Source: Anaerocolumna sp. AGMB13025 (GTDB lineage: Bacteria; Bacillota; Clostridia; Lachnospirales; Lachnospiraceae). Taken from it: DNA of 64,000 nucleotides. How positions within the stretch are numbered: the stretch's first letter is position 1; each line of letters opens with the position of its first letter. Both the position numbers and the translations under genes were made by a program. The stretch covers positions 6,072,501 to 6,136,500 of the forward strand of contig NZ_CP121445.1 of assembly GCF_029689925.1 (NCBI RefSeq), read 5' to 3'. Below the pieces are notes generated by a model. The model worked only from the letters and a program-made list of their open reading frames with translations, did not search any database and was not told the origin of the DNA. Positions 35,379-44,538 of the stretch are shown here, piece by piece.

Positions 35379-35747
35379 TTAGAATTCCAGACCAGCTTCT
35401 CTGGCTGCATCTGCTAATGCTTTTACCTTTCCTTGATATATGAAACCGCCTCGATCAAAGACAACTGCTGTAATACCTTTTTCCAATGCTTTTTTTGCAA
35501 TTACAGTACCTAAATATGCTGCTGCAGCCACATCGTTTGTTTTCTCGAGTTCAGCCTTAACATCCTTTTGAAGTGTAGAAGCTGATACTAAAGTATTACC
35601 AACTGTATCGTCAATAATTTGAGCGTACATATGATTATTACTTCTAAACACAGCTAAACGTGGTCTTTCAGGAGTTCCGGTGAAACGATTACGTAATTTT
35701 CTATGTTTATTTACACGAACTTCAGATCTTGATTCTTTACTAACCAT
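35379..35747 (-). CDS. rplR: 50S ribosomal protein L18
   Basis: A 122-residue L18 that binds 5S rRNA (KLRNRFTGTPERPRLAVFRSNNHMYAQIIDD, then VFDRGGFIYQGKVKALADAAREAGLEF). It is 16 nt after rplF and 16 nt before rpsE. Confidence 0.98.
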   Translation of the reverse strand: MVSKESRSEVRVNKHRKLRNRFTGTPERPRLAVFRSNNHMYAQIIDDTVGNTLVSASTLQKDVKAELEKTNDVAAAAYLGTVIAKKALEKGITAVVFDRGGFIYQGKVKALADAAREAGLEF

Positions 35748-35763
35748 TGTATTTCACCTCCAA

Positions 35764-36306
35764 TTATTTCTTACCAGTCTTACCAACTTTACGTCTGATA
35801 ACTTCATCAGCATATTTAATACCTTTACCTTTATAAGGTTCCGGTCTCTTCTTATCTCTGATTTCGGCAGCGTATTGGCCAACTTTTTCTTTATCAATAC
35901 CTTTTACTGTAATCTTGTTCTGTCCTTCTAATACTGTTTCAACGCCTTCCGGATCAGTCATTACTACTGGATGAGAATATCCTAAAGTTAAAGTTAATTC
36001 TTTACCGGCTTTTGCTGCTCTATAACCAACACCGTTGATTTCAAGCACTTTTTCATAACCAGCTGTAACACCGGTTACCATATTAGCGATTAAGGTTCTT
36101 GTAAGACCATGTAAGGATTTCATCTTCTTTAATTCACTTGGTCTGGTTACTATGATTTCAGAACCTTCTAATTTAATTATCATTTCAGTAGGTAACACTC
36201 TGGAGAGTGTTCCTTTCGGTCCTTTTACAGATACTTTATTATTTTCTGCTATATCTACAGTTACGCCTGCTGGTACAGCGATAGGCATTCTTCCTATACG
36301 TGACAT
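35764..36306 (-). CDS. rplF: 50S ribosomal protein L6
   Basis: A 180-residue L6 with two similar domains; the C-terminal signature PEPYKGKGIKYADE is intact. It lies 53 nt after rpsH. Confidence 0.98.
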   Translation of the reverse strand: MSRIGRMPIAVPAGVTVDIAENNKVSVKGPKGTLSRVLPTEMIIKLEGSEIIVTRPSELKKMKSLHGLTRTLIANMVTGVTAGYEKVLEINGVGYRAAKAGKELTLTLGYSHPVVMTDPEGVETVLEGQNKITVKGIDKEKVGQYAAEIRDKKRPEPYKGKGIKYADEVIRRKVGKTGKK

Positions 36307-36359
36307 GCCCGCACCTCCTATGATTTGTTATAGGTCTTCTTGTATTCCATTCTTCTTAA

Positions 36360-36761
36360 CTACCAGATGAATGCTAATACCTCTCCGCCTACGTTAAGCT
36401 TTCTAGCTTCTTTATCAGTAACAACACCTTTGTTCGTGGATATAATAGCTACACCAAGACCTCCAAGTACTTTTGGAAGCTCTTCCTTGTTAGCATATAC
36501 ACGAAGACCTGGCTTAGAGATTCTCTTAAGACCTGTAATAATCTTAACATTTTTATCTTTACCATATTTTAATGTGATATGGATGGTTTTAAAATTATCT
36601 ACTTCTTCAATATCATATTTTTTGATATAACCTTCCTTAAGAAGAATATCAGCAATTGCTGTCTTCATCTTTGAAGCAGGTATATCTACTGTATCATGTT
36701 TTGCAGTACTTGCATTACGGATTCTTGTAAGCATATCTGCAATAGGATCACTCATTGTCAT
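36360..36761 (-). CDS. rpsH: 30S ribosomal protein S8
   Basis: A 133-residue S8 (DPIADMLTRIRNAS, ISKPGLRVYANKEELPKVLGGLGVAIISTNKGVVTDKEAR). GGAGG lies 8 nt before ATG 36761. S8 is the spc-operon repressor in enterobacteria; no such site was sought here. Confidence 0.98.
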   Translation of the reverse strand: MTMSDPIADMLTRIRNASTAKHDTVDIPASKMKTAIADILLKEGYIKKYDIEEVDNFKTIHITLKYGKDKNVKIITGLKRISKPGLRVYANKEELPKVLGGLGVAIISTNKGVVTDKEARKLNVGGEVLAFIW

Positions 36762-36785
36762 GTCATTTGCCTCCTTCCTTGTTTC

Positions 36786-36971
36786 CTACCAGCTTGCCTT
36801 CTTAACACCTGGTATTTGTCCTTTATAAGCTAATTCACGGAAGCAGATTCTGCAAATTCCGTATTTTCTTAAATATGCATGTGGACGACCACAGATTCTG
36901 CAACGATTGTACTCTTGTGTTGAAAACTTAGCTGTACGCTGTTGCTTAATCTTCATAGACGTTTTAGCCAT
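36786..36971 (-). CDS. rpsN: 30S ribosomal protein S14, zinc type
   Basis: A 61-residue short S14 with two CxxC pairs (C24, C27, C40, C43), the zinc-binding form of Gram-positives. It is 15 nt after rplE. Confidence 0.98.
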   Translation of the reverse strand: MAKTSMKIKQQRTAKFSTQEYNRCRICGRPHAYLRKYGICRICFRELAYKGQIPGVKKASW

Positions 36972-36986
36972 GGAATTCCCTCCTAA

Positions 36987-37526
36987 CTATTTTTTGAATG
37001 GCATACCGAATAATGTCAATAATTCACGAGCTTCTTCATCTGTTTTAGCTGTGGTTACGAAGATAATATCCATTCCTCTAACCTTATCAATTTTGTCGTA
37101 TTCGATTTCAGGGAAAATAACCTGCTCTTTGATACCAAGTGAGTAATTTCCTCTGCCGTCAAATGCATTGCCATTAACACCTCTAAAGTCACGTACACGA
37201 GGTAAAGCCAAGTTAATAAGACGATCTGCAAATTCATACATTTTATCGCCTCTAAGGGTTACTTTACATCCGATAGGCATGCCTTCTCTGATTTTAAAGT
37301 TAGCAACAGACTTCTTAGCTTTTGTTACAACAGCTTTCTGTCCTGCTATGATTTCCATATCCTTAACAGCCGCATCTAAAAGCTTGGAGTTATCCTTCGC
37401 TTCACCAACACCCATGTTAATTACGATTTTATTTAATTTAGGTACTTCCATAACATTCTTATATCCGAACTTTTTAGTCATACCATCAATAATTTCATTC
37501 AAATAAGTTTCTTTTAATCTAGTCAA
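36987..37526 (-). CDS. rplE: 50S ribosomal protein L5
   Basis: A 179-residue L5 contacting 5S rRNA and the P-site tRNA (NVMEVPKLNKIVINMGVGEA, GCKVTLRGDKMYEFADRLIN, DFRGVNGNAFDGRGNYSLGI). Standard length, 24 nt after rplX. Confidence 0.98.
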   Translation of the reverse strand: MTRLKETYLNEIIDGMTKKFGYKNVMEVPKLNKIVINMGVGEAKDNSKLLDAAVKDMEIIAGQKAVVTKAKKSVANFKIREGMPIGCKVTLRGDKMYEFADRLINLALPRVRDFRGVNGNAFDGRGNYSLGIKEQVIFPEIEYDKIDKVRGMDIIFVTTAKTDEEARELLTLFGMPFKK

Positions 37527-37550
37527 CTTATGAGACCTCCTCTCTTAGAA

Positions 37551-37868
37551 TTAGTCGATTACTTCGCCAGTTGATTTTGCGATACGTACTTTTTCAGTGC
37601 CTTTTTTACCTTCTTTGGTAGTAAAACCAATTCTGGTAACTTTGCCCTTATGAACGTACATAACGTTTGAAATATCAATCGGTGATTCCTGGTGGATTAT
37701 TCCACCCTTTGGATTAGACTGGCTGGCTTTGCTATGCTTAGTAACCATATTTATGCCTTCCACTAATACCTTGCTGTCCATAACAGCAATAACTTTGCCT
37801 TCTTTGCCTTTATCTTTACCGGTTACAACTTTAACGTTATCACCTTTTTTGATTTTAATTGTAGACAC
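37551..37868 (-). CDS. rplX: 50S ribosomal protein L24
   Basis: A 105-residue KOW-domain L24 (IKIKKGDNVKVVTGKDKGKEGKVI). A GTG at 37868, 8 nt after AAGGAGG, gives the family start M-S-T-I-K-I-K-K-G; the GTG at 37877 is part of the ribosome site itself. It follows rplN by 13 nt. Confidence 0.96.
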   Translation of the reverse strand: MSTIKIKKGDNVKVVTGKDKGKEGKVIAVMDSKVLVEGINMVTKHSKASQSNPKGGIIHQESPIDISNVMYVHKGKVTRIGFTTKEGKKGTEKVRIAKSTGEVID

Positions 37869-37881
37869 AGCCGACACCTCC

Positions 37882-38250
37882 TTATAATACTTCTGGTGCT
37901 AATGAAACGATTTTCATGAATTGTTTTTCTCTTAATTCTCTTGCTACTGGTCCAAAAATACGTGTTCCTTTTGGATTCTTATCTTCTTTTATGATTACAG
38001 CTGCGTTCTCATCGAATTTGATATAAGATCCATCTTTACGACGGGCTCCTTTTACGCTACGAACTACAACAGCTTTTACAACGTCACCTTTTTTAACAAC
38101 ACCACCTGGTGTTGCATCTTTAACAGACGCAACGATGATATCGCCGATACCAGCATATCTTCTAGTTGATCCGCCTAAAACACGGATGCAGAGTAATTCT
38201 TTTGCGCCGGTATTGTCAGCAACTCTAAGTCTTGATTCTTGTTGTATCAT
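37882..38250 (-). CDS. rplN: 50S ribosomal protein L14
   Basis: A 122-residue L14 (MIQQESRLRVADNTGAKE, VKKGDVVKAVVVRS, then RIFGPVARELRE). Standard length, 23 nt after rpsQ. Confidence 0.98.
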   Translation of the reverse strand: MIQQESRLRVADNTGAKELLCIRVLGGSTRRYAGIGDIIVASVKDATPGGVVKKGDVVKAVVVRSVKGARRKDGSYIKFDENAAVIIKEDKNPKGTRIFGPVARELREKQFMKIVSLAPEVL

Positions 38251-38273
38251 GACCTTACTCCTTTCAGCACAGC

Positions 38274-38528
38274 TTATTTCGCTTTTTCAATAATTTCAAC
38301 AAGTCTCCATCTCTTATCTTTGGATAAAGGTCTTGTTTCCATAACTTTTACTCTATCGCCAATACCACACTCATTATTTTCATCATGAGCCTTTAATTTG
38401 TAAGTTCTTTTAACAATTTTGTTATATAAAGGATGTTTCACATGGTCAATAACTGCTACTGTGATTGTCTTATCCATTTTGTCACTTACTACTTTACCGG
38501 TACGAACTTTTCTAAGATTTCTTTCCAC
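38274..38528 (-). CDS. rpsQ: 30S ribosomal protein S17
   Basis: An 84-residue OB-fold S17 (KVRTGKVVSDKMDKTITVAV, GDRVKVMETRPLSKDKRWRLVEI). It lies 35 nt after rpmC. Confidence 0.98.
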   Translation of the reverse strand: MERNLRKVRTGKVVSDKMDKTITVAVIDHVKHPLYNKIVKRTYKLKAHDENNECGIGDRVKVMETRPLSKDKRWRLVEIIEKAK

Positions 38529-38563
38529 AACAAATTCTCCTTTCCTAACTTAAGATCCCGTGA

Positions 38564-38773
38564 TTAGTTAGAAGCCTTAGCTTTTTCAGAAATCACTGTT
38601 TGAATTCTTGCAATATTCTTTCTAACATCTTTAATTCTGCTAGTATTATCTAACTGGTTTGTTGCGTTTTGGAACCTTAAATTAAAAAGTTCCTTTTTAG
38701 CAGCTACTAATTCTTCGTTTAATTCTGCTGCAGATTTTACCTTTAAATCTTCTACATATTTATTAGTTTTCAC
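38564..38773 (-). CDS. rpmC: 50S ribosomal protein L29
   Basis: A 69-residue helical L29 (LNEELVAAKKELFNLRFQNATNQLDN, then IKDVRKNIARI). GTG 38773 lies 8 nt after GGAGG; the GTG at 38782 belongs to that ribosome site. The start overlaps the rplP end by 11 nt, indicating coupling. Confidence 0.96.
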   Translation of the reverse strand: MKTNKYVEDLKVKSAAELNEELVAAKKELFNLRFQNATNQLDNTSRIKDVRKNIARIQTVISEKAKASN

Positions 38774-39200
38774 TGCCCGCACCTCCTTCTAAGTCTGCGC
38801 GAGAAACTACTTTACACTTAACCGGTAATTTATGCATAGCAAGACGTAATGCTTCTCTGGCTAACTCTTCAGAAACACCTGAAATTTCAAACATTACACG
38901 TCCTGGCTTTACAACAGCTACCCAGTATTCTAATGAGCCCTTACCGGAACCCATACGAGTTTCAGCTGGTTTCGTTGTTACAGGTTTATCAGGGAATATT
39001 TTAATCCAAACTTTACCACCACGTTTGATATAACGAGTCATCGCAATACGGGCAGCTTCGATTTGGTTAGATTTAATCCAAGCTGGTTCTAATGATACCA
39101 GACCAAATTCGCCGTTAGAGATTGTATTACCTCTTAATGCTTTTCCTGCCATGGAGCCACGGAATTGTTTACGGCGTTTTACTCTTTTTGGCATTAACAT
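38763..39200 (-). CDS. rplP: 50S ribosomal protein L16
   Basis: A 145-residue L16 (MLMPKRVKRRKQFRG, then MGSGKGSLEYWVAVVKPGRVMFE). The ATG overlaps the rpsC stop by one base (TAATG), and GGGAG lies 9 nt upstream. Confidence 0.98.
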   Translation of the reverse strand: MLMPKRVKRRKQFRGSMAGKALRGNTISNGEFGLVSLEPAWIKSNQIEAARIAMTRYIKRGGKVWIKIFPDKPVTTKPAETRMGSGKGSLEYWVAVVKPGRVMFEISGVSEELAREALRLAMHKLPVKCKVVSRADLEGGAGSEN

Positions 39201-39856
39201 TATTTATCGCTCCCTTCCTTTTTTGCCTTTGTTGGAAGTACTTCACCCTGGTAAATCCAAACTTTAACGCCTAATTTACCATAAGTGGTATCTGCTTCTG
39301 CAAATCCATAATCAATATCCGCACGTAAGGTCTGTAACGGAATAGTTCCTTCACTATAGAATTCAGTACGAGCCATATCAGCACCGCCAAGACGTCCAGC
39401 AACCGCAGCTTTAATTCCTTTTGCGCCAGCTTTCATAGTTCTTGACATAGTTGACTTCATTGCTCTTCTGAAAGAAATACGGTTTTCAAGTTGAGCGGCA
39501 ATATTTTCAGCTACTAATTGAGCGTTCATATCCGGTTTCTTGATTTCTTTGATATCTACCATTAATTTCTTGGTAGTAAATCTTTGAATATCTGTTTTTA
39601 ATTTTTCAATTTCCGCTCCGCCTTTACCAATTACTACACCAGGTTTAGCAGTGAAAATGATAACCTTTAAACGATCGGATGCGCGTTCGATTTCAATCTT
39701 AGAAACACCTGCGCTGTATAATTTCTTTTTCAGATATGTTCTGATATTGTAGTCTTCTACTAAGTTATCTGCAAAATCAGCTTCAGCATACCATCTTGAG
39801 TCCCAGTCACTAATAACTCCGACTCTCAAGCCATGAGGATTAACTTTCTGTCCCAT
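39200..39856 (-). CDS. rpsC: 30S ribosomal protein S3
   Basis: A 218-residue S3 with the KH domain GKPGVVIGKGGAEIEKLK-type block (VIIFTAKPGVVIGKGGAEI) and the C-domain GRLGGADMARTEFYSEGTIPLQTLRADIDYG in parts. It is 11 nt after rplV and one base into rplP. Confidence 0.98.
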   Translation of the reverse strand: MGQKVNPHGLRVGVISDWDSRWYAEADFADNLVEDYNIRTYLKKKLYSAGVSKIEIERASDRLKVIIFTAKPGVVIGKGGAEIEKLKTDIQRFTTKKLMVDIKEIKKPDMNAQLVAENIAAQLENRISFRRAMKSTMSRTMKAGAKGIKAAVAGRLGGADMARTEFYSEGTIPLQTLRADIDYGFAEADTTYGKLGVKVWIYQGEVLPTKAKKEGSDK

Positions 39857-39867
39857 TACCTGCCTCC

Positions 39868-40254
39868 TTATCTTTCATTTAGTACAACAGTGATATGACT
39901 TAATCTCTTTAAGATTCTGTAAGCCCTGCCCTGTGCCCTAGGTCTGATTCTCTTCATAGTAGGTGCCTGATTTGCGTAGCACTCTTGAATATATAATTTT
40001 GATACGTCCATGCCATTATTATTCTCAGCATTAGCAATAGCTGACTTTAATACTTTCTCTATTACAGTTGATGCATATCTTGGATTATAAGCTAAGATAC
40101 CAAGAGCTGTTGTGGCATCTTTACCGCGAATGGCATCTAAAACGAAACAAGCCTTTTGTACAGACACTCTTGTAAAAGAAACTTTTGCCTTCGGTCTGGT
40201 GTCTTTATTCTCATTTCTTTCTCTCTTAATCTGCGATCTATGTCCTTTCGCCAT
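39868..40254 (-). CDS. rplV: 50S ribosomal protein L22
   Basis: A 128-residue L22, whose loop lines the exit tunnel (VSVQKACFVLDAIRGKDATTALGIL, NNGMDVSKLYIQECYANQ, RIRPRAQGRAYRILKR). The N-terminus carries an extra 25 basic residues. Confidence 0.98.
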   Translation of the reverse strand: MAKGHRSQIKRERNENKDTRPKAKVSFTRVSVQKACFVLDAIRGKDATTALGILAYNPRYASTVIEKVLKSAIANAENNNGMDVSKLYIQECYANQAPTMKRIRPRAQGRAYRILKRLSHITVVLNER

Positions 40255-40285
40255 GGATGAAACCTCCTTTCAATACCATTACTTT

Positions 40286-40564
40286 CTATCTCTTTGTCTT
40301 CTTTTCGTCTTTTCCATGTCCTCTATAGGTTCTAGTTGCTACAAACTCACCAAGTTTGTGTCCAACCATATCTTCTGTTACATATACAGGCACATGTCTT
40401 CTTCCGTCATGGACTGCAATTGTATGTCCAACCATCTGAGGGAAAATAGTAGAACGACGTGACCAAGTTTTGATTACAGACTTGTCACCTGCTTTGTTCA
40501 TAGTATCTATTTTCTTTAATAAATGATCATCAGCAAATGGTCCTTTTTTTAATGAACGAGCCAT
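40286..40564 (-). CDS. rpsS: 30S ribosomal protein S19
   Basis: A 92-residue S19 (MARSLKKGPFADDHLLKK, TWSRRSTIFPQMVGHTIAVH, MVGHKLGEFVATRTYRGH). It is 17 nt after rplB. Confidence 0.98.
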   Translation of the reverse strand: MARSLKKGPFADDHLLKKIDTMNKAGDKSVIKTWSRRSTIFPQMVGHTIAVHDGRRHVPVYVTEDMVGHKLGEFVATRTYRGHGKDEKKTKR

Positions 40565-40581
40565 AGGTTTAACCTCCTTAA

Positions 40582-41424
40582 TTATTTAACAGTTTTACCG
40601 TCTCTTCTTCTTACGATCAGTTTGTTAGACTTCTTGTTGGTCTTTCTTGTCTTTAAGCCAAGAGCAGGTTTACCCCAAGGTGTAACAGGACCTGGACGAC
40701 CAATACCAGTCTTACCTTCACCACCACCATGAGGATGGTCATTCGGGTTCATTACGGAACCGCGGACAGTAGGTCTGATACCCATATGACGTTTACGACC
40801 GGCTTTACCAATGTTAATTAATTCGTGATCAATATTACCAACCTGACCAATTGTCGCACGGCAGATGATAGGAACTAATCTCATTTCACCTGAAGGCAAA
40901 CGAAGTGTAGCATATTTTCCTTCTTTCGCCATTAACTGTGCAGCGTTACCAGCGGAACGAACTAACTGTCCACCTTTGCCAGGATATAATTCAATGTTGT
41001 GTACCTGAGTACCAACTGGAATGTTTTGAAGCGGTAAGCAGTTACCTACTCTGACTTCTGCAGTTTCACCATTCATGATTACTGTTCCAACGGTAAGTCC
41101 GTTCGGAGCAAGAATGTATGATTTTTCACCATCTGCATAGCAGATAAGAGCGATGTTGGCTGTTCTGTTCGGATCGTATTCGATTGTCTTTACAGTTGCA
41201 GGTACACCATCTTTCTTTCTCTTAAAATCTACTAATCTATATTTTCTTCTAGAGCCGCCGCCCTGATGTCTTACAGTAATTTTTCCTTGATTGTTACGAC
41301 CAGCATTTTTATTAATGGATACTACTAAGGATTTCTCCGGGGTAGTTGTTGTGATTTCATTGAAATCAGATGCAGTCATATGTCTTCTGGAAGGTGTATA
41401 TGGGTTAAACTTTTTGATTCCCAT
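40582..41424 (-). CDS. rplB: 50S ribosomal protein L2
   Basis: A 280-residue L2, part of the peptidyl-transferase surroundings; the conserved PHGGGEGKTGIGRPGPVTPWGKP block is present. ATG 41424 follows GGAG by 8 nt; the longer frame to 41433 starts at a GTG inside that site. Confidence 0.98.
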   Translation of the reverse strand: MGIKKFNPYTPSRRHMTASDFNEITTTTPEKSLVVSINKNAGRNNQGKITVRHQGGGSRRKYRLVDFKRKKDGVPATVKTIEYDPNRTANIALICYADGEKSYILAPNGLTVGTVIMNGETAEVRVGNCLPLQNIPVGTQVHNIELYPGKGGQLVRSAGNAAQLMAKEGKYATLRLPSGEMRLVPIICRATIGQVGNIDHELINIGKAGRKRHMGIRPTVRGSVMNPNDHPHGGGEGKTGIGRPGPVTPWGKPALGLKTRKTNKKSNKLIVRRRDGKTVK

Positions 41425-41500
41425 CTTTTGCACTCCTTTCGAGCAGTTATTTTATTCTGTTATCGGCGAATAAACACCATAATTTATTTGTAACTCTTAA

Positions 41501-41800
41501 CTACAGACCTGCAAAAATTTCGATTTCTGCACTGTCTTCTGTTAACTGAACGATTGCTTTTTTCACAGCTGAAGTTTTACCGGTTGTATTTCCACGTCTG
41601 CGGTTTTTACCGTCTAAGTTCATTGTGTTAACACGTACAACCTTTGTTCCCTGGAACATTTTTTCTACAGCTTCTTTGATCTGGTTCTTTGTTGCATCCG
41701 GATGAACTGAAAATGTATATTTCTTCTCGCTCATGGAGTTCATACTTTTTTCAGTAATAATCGGTTTGAGTATAACATCATAATATTTTAAATCTGCCAT
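41501..41800 (-). CDS. rplW: 50S ribosomal protein L23
   Basis: A 99-residue L23 at the tunnel exit (VILKPIITEKSMNSMSEKKYTFSVHPDATKNQIKEAVE in parts, then VNTMNLDGKNRR). The ATG overlaps the rplD stop by one base. Confidence 0.98.
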   Translation of the reverse strand: MADLKYYDVILKPIITEKSMNSMSEKKYTFSVHPDATKNQIKEAVEKMFQGTKVVRVNTMNLDGKNRRRGNTTGKTSAVKKAIVQLTEDSAEIEIFAGL

Positions 41801-42420
41801 TATGCGTACACCTCCTCAATCTTTGCCACTGCATCCTTAGTTAATACTAAAGTATCATATTTTAAAATGTCATATACATTAATGGAGTTAGGTAATGCAG
41901 TCCTGATGGAAGGAATGTTTTTAGCAGAAAGAATTACATTATCATTCTTTTCCCCAACAACTACTAATGCCTTATTTACTTTTAAGTTACCAAGTACTGC
42001 AGCCATTTTCTTTGTTTTGATTTCGTCAAAACTAAGGTCTTCAAGTACTACAATTTTTTCAGCAGCTACTCTGGAAGTTAAAGCTGATTTTAATGCGATT
42101 CTTTTTTCCTTCTTGTTTAACTTAAAGGAATAATCTCTTGGCTTTGGAGCAAATACAACGCCGCCACCTTTCCATTGAGGTGCTCTGGTTGAACCCTGTC
42201 TTGCATGACCAGTTCCTTTTTGTCTCCAGGGTTTCTTTCCGCCGCCGCTTACTTCCGCACGGGTTTTAGCGCTTTGTGTTCCCTGACGTTTATTAGCAAG
42301 TTGCTGAACAACTGCTAAATGAACTAAATGTTCATTAACTTCTACTCCGAAGATAGCATCGTTTAATTCGATAGAACCAACGGCTTTGCCATCCATATTA
42401 TAAACAGATACGTTTGCCAT
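41800..42420 (-). CDS. rplD: 50S ribosomal protein L4
   Basis: A 206-residue L4 with the tunnel loop KKPWRQKGTGHARQGSTRAPQW-type sequence. AAAGGAGG precedes the ATG. L4 represses the S10 operon in enterobacteria. It is 27 nt after rplC. Confidence 0.98.
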   Translation of the reverse strand: MANVSVYNMDGKAVGSIELNDAIFGVEVNEHLVHLAVVQQLANKRQGTQSAKTRAEVSGGGKKPWRQKGTGHARQGSTRAPQWKGGGVVFAPKPRDYSFKLNKKEKRIALKSALTSRVAAEKIVVLEDLSFDEIKTKKMAAVLGNLKVNKALVVVGEKNDNVILSAKNIPSIRTALPNSINVYDILKYDTLVLTKDAVAKIEEVYA

Positions 42421-42447
42421 CTGTGTGTTCCTCCTTTCTCAAAGCTT

Positions 42448-43080
42448 CTAGTTTGCTTTCACGGTATTCTTTAACATTACCAGAGATTTCTTAGGTCCTG
42501 GAACAGCACCTTTTACTAAGATAATGTTATTTTCGGTGTCAATTCTGACAACTTCAAGATTCTGAACGGTTACTTTTACATGACCCATATGTCCTGGCAT
42601 GTGTTTGCCTTTAAATACTCTACCCGGGCTTGTAGCAGCACCATTGGAACCTGCATGTCTGTGGAATTTGGAACCATGAGCCATAGGTCCTCTGGACTGT
42701 CCGTGTCTCTTGATTGCACCTTGGAAACCTTTACCTTTTGATTTTGCAGTAACATCAACTTTGTCACCTTCTGCGAAGATGTCAGCTTTAATTTCTTGTC
42801 CTACTGTATAATCAGCGGCATTTTCAAACCTGAACTCTTTAAGATGTTTTTTGTTTGCAACACCTGCTTTTGCAAAGTGTCCTTTTCTTGGCTTATTTAC
42901 TAATACTTCACGGATATCGCCAAAGCCAACCTGAACAGCGCTGTATCCGTCATTTTCAACTGTTTTAACCTGAGTTACTGCACAAGGACCTGCCTGTAAT
43001 ACAGTTACTGGGATTAACGCTCCATTTTCATTGAAAATCTGAGTCATTCCGACTTTTGTAGCTAAAATCGCTTTTTTCAT
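42448..43080 (-). CDS. rplC: 50S ribosomal protein L3
   Basis: A 210-residue L3 (MKKAILATKVGMTQIFNENG, SKGKGFQGAIKRHGQSRGPMAHGSKFHR in parts). AGGAGG stands 10-11 nt before the ATG. The gap of 161 bp to rpsJ is unusually wide but shows no further gene. Confidence 0.98.
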   Translation of the reverse strand: MKKAILATKVGMTQIFNENGALIPVTVLQAGPCAVTQVKTVENDGYSAVQVGFGDIREVLVNKPRKGHFAKAGVANKKHLKEFRFENAADYTVGQEIKADIFAEGDKVDVTAKSKGKGFQGAIKRHGQSRGPMAHGSKFHRHAGSNGAATSPGRVFKGKHMPGHMGHVKVTVQNLEVVRIDTENNIILVKGAVPGPKKSLVMLKNTVKAN

Positions 43081-43241
43081 TACTTATTGCACCTCCTGTT
43101 TAATCTACAGCGGATTACACATTTCGTGTAATCATCCTAGATGGTCTACCTTGGGTGCAGGTTTCTTTTCCGAACCTTTTCCCTATATATAAACCCTAAA
43201 GGATTTCTTCTAATTTTACTTCTTTTTGACAAAGGAATGAA

Positions 43242-43553
43242 TTACTTCATTTTGATGTCGATGTACACGCCAGCCGGCATTTCTAATCTTGATAATGCAT
43301 CAACTGTTTTTTGTGTAGGTGTGATGATATCGATTAATCTCTTATGAGTTCTTTGTTCGAACTGCTCTCTGGAATCTTTGTACTTGTGTACCGCTCTAAG
43401 GATTGTTATTACTTCCTTCTTAGTAGGTAGGGGTACCGGTCCACTCACCTTTGATCCTGTCTTCTTTACAGTTTCGATGATTTTTGCAGCTGATTGATCG
43501 ATTAATTGATGATCATACGCTTTCAATGTAATTCTCATTACTTGACTTGCCAT
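43242..43553 (-). CDS. rpsJ: 30S ribosomal protein S10
   Basis: A 103-residue S10, first gene of the S10-spc superoperon (MRITLKAYDHQLIDQSAAKI, GPVPLPTKKEVITILRAVHKYKDSREQFEQRTHKR in parts). ATG 43553 has AAAAGGAGG about 12 nt upstream and gives M-A-S-Q-V before the canonical start; the longer frame to 43661 runs into the leader and is rejected. Confidence 0.97.
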   Translation of the reverse strand: MASQVMRITLKAYDHQLIDQSAAKIIETVKKTGSKVSGPVPLPTKKEVITILRAVHKYKDSREQFEQRTHKRLIDIITPTQKTVDALSRLEMPAGVYIDIKMK

Positions 43554-43829
43554 AAAAAAAGTCGCCTCCTTTTCGCACTTAATTGCAGTACGACAAGCGG
43601 TGACTGTACACTCAACCGTGTGTGTCATAGCATTAAAACCCGCAACGCAGATTGCTCGCACAATCTATCTGAGTTTACACGCGTGACTTACCCACGTTTA
43701 TCTGCCCGAAGCAGAAAGATTTGTTTTGTACAGTGACTTGTCGCCAGTTTCATAACTTGACATTCGCTCCACGGAAAACCTACATATTATGTAGCAACCT
43801 CACGTTTCTACGCTATCAATGTCACAGCA
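43554..43829 (-). promoter_or_regulatory. Structured leader of the S10 operon (candidate ribosomal-protein leader)
   Basis: About 275 nt separate the promoter from rpsJ. On the minus strand it has CTACAT-AAT-ATGTAG, TCTGC-TTCGG-GCAGA, and a long-distance pair ACTGTACA with TGTACAGT that would enclose the middle. The organisation fits an autoregulatory leader; which protein binds is not known from sequence. Confidence 0.5.
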
Positions 43830-43835
43830 CTAATT

Positions 43836-43864
43836 AGTATACTACAGGCATTTCATTAATGCAA
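43836..43864 (-). promoter_or_regulatory. Sigma-A promoter of the S10 operon
   Basis: On the minus strand TTGCAT (43864-43859), 17 bp, TATACT (43841-43836). It is the only good promoter between the VOC gene and rpsJ. Confidence 0.75.
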
Positions 43865-43952
43865 GTATTTTTTTACAAAATTTTATTTTTTTTATTACAA
43901 TGTATTAGTAATGATAAATAGAGTGTTTTTCAGTGCTTTATGGGATTAATTA

Positions 43953-44405
43953 TTACTTTTCCCAGCTCTGAAGTTCGATGATATTGCCTTCTGGGTCAGC
44001 CGCATAAAGAAAGACCGCAGTGCCCTTTCCAGGATAAACCGTTTTAACTAATTCACCTATCTTTTTTCCTCCGGCATGAAGAAGCTTTTTAAGCAATCCC
44101 TCCACGTCATCTGTCTGAAAGGCCAGATGACCATATCCGATACCGTTAATCCTCTTAAGGTTATACTCTTCCATCCTATCATAAGAAAAAATTTCAAGTG
44201 TCGGAAGAAAATCTTCATACCCCGGTAAAGCCAGATGCACTCCTGTTATATGTGCATTTGGCAAACCTGTCAATTTATCAACCCATTCTCCTTCTAGGTT
44301 TCTCTCCGGCGGTACTGGTTTGCAGTTAAATACCTCCTGATAAAACTGGGATAGCTTTTTCCAGTCTTTTGCAATAATGTTAGTGTGTACATACTTTATA
44401 TTCAT
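43953..44405 (-). CDS. VOC-family (glyoxalase/dioxygenase-fold) protein
   Basis: A 150-residue two-module VOC protein: KYVHTNIIAKDWKKLSQFYQEVFNC begins module one; IGYGHLAFQTDDVEGLLKKL and DPEGNIIELQSWE form module two. Metal-ligand-like residues are H7 in the first strand, the His of GHLAF and the Glu of IIELQ. The reaction is unknown. It stands alone, upstream of and codirectional with the S10 operon promoter region. Confidence 0.85.
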   Translation of the reverse strand: MNIKYVHTNIIAKDWKKLSQFYQEVFNCKPVPPERNLEGEWVDKLTGLPNAHITGVHLALPGYEDFLPTLEIFSYDRMEEYNLKRINGIGYGHLAFQTDDVEGLLKKLLHAGGKKIGELVKTVYPGKGTAVFLYAADPEGNIIELQSWEK

Positions 44406-44538
44406 TATGCTATTCCTCCCGCACAGATTATCGCTTTCCTTTCTATGCTCTTTTATATATAATAAAATTATACCTTATTTTATATAGGAATCAATCAAGA
44501 GTTTTCTTTAATTAATATGAGTAAAGTCAGGAGCGGCA

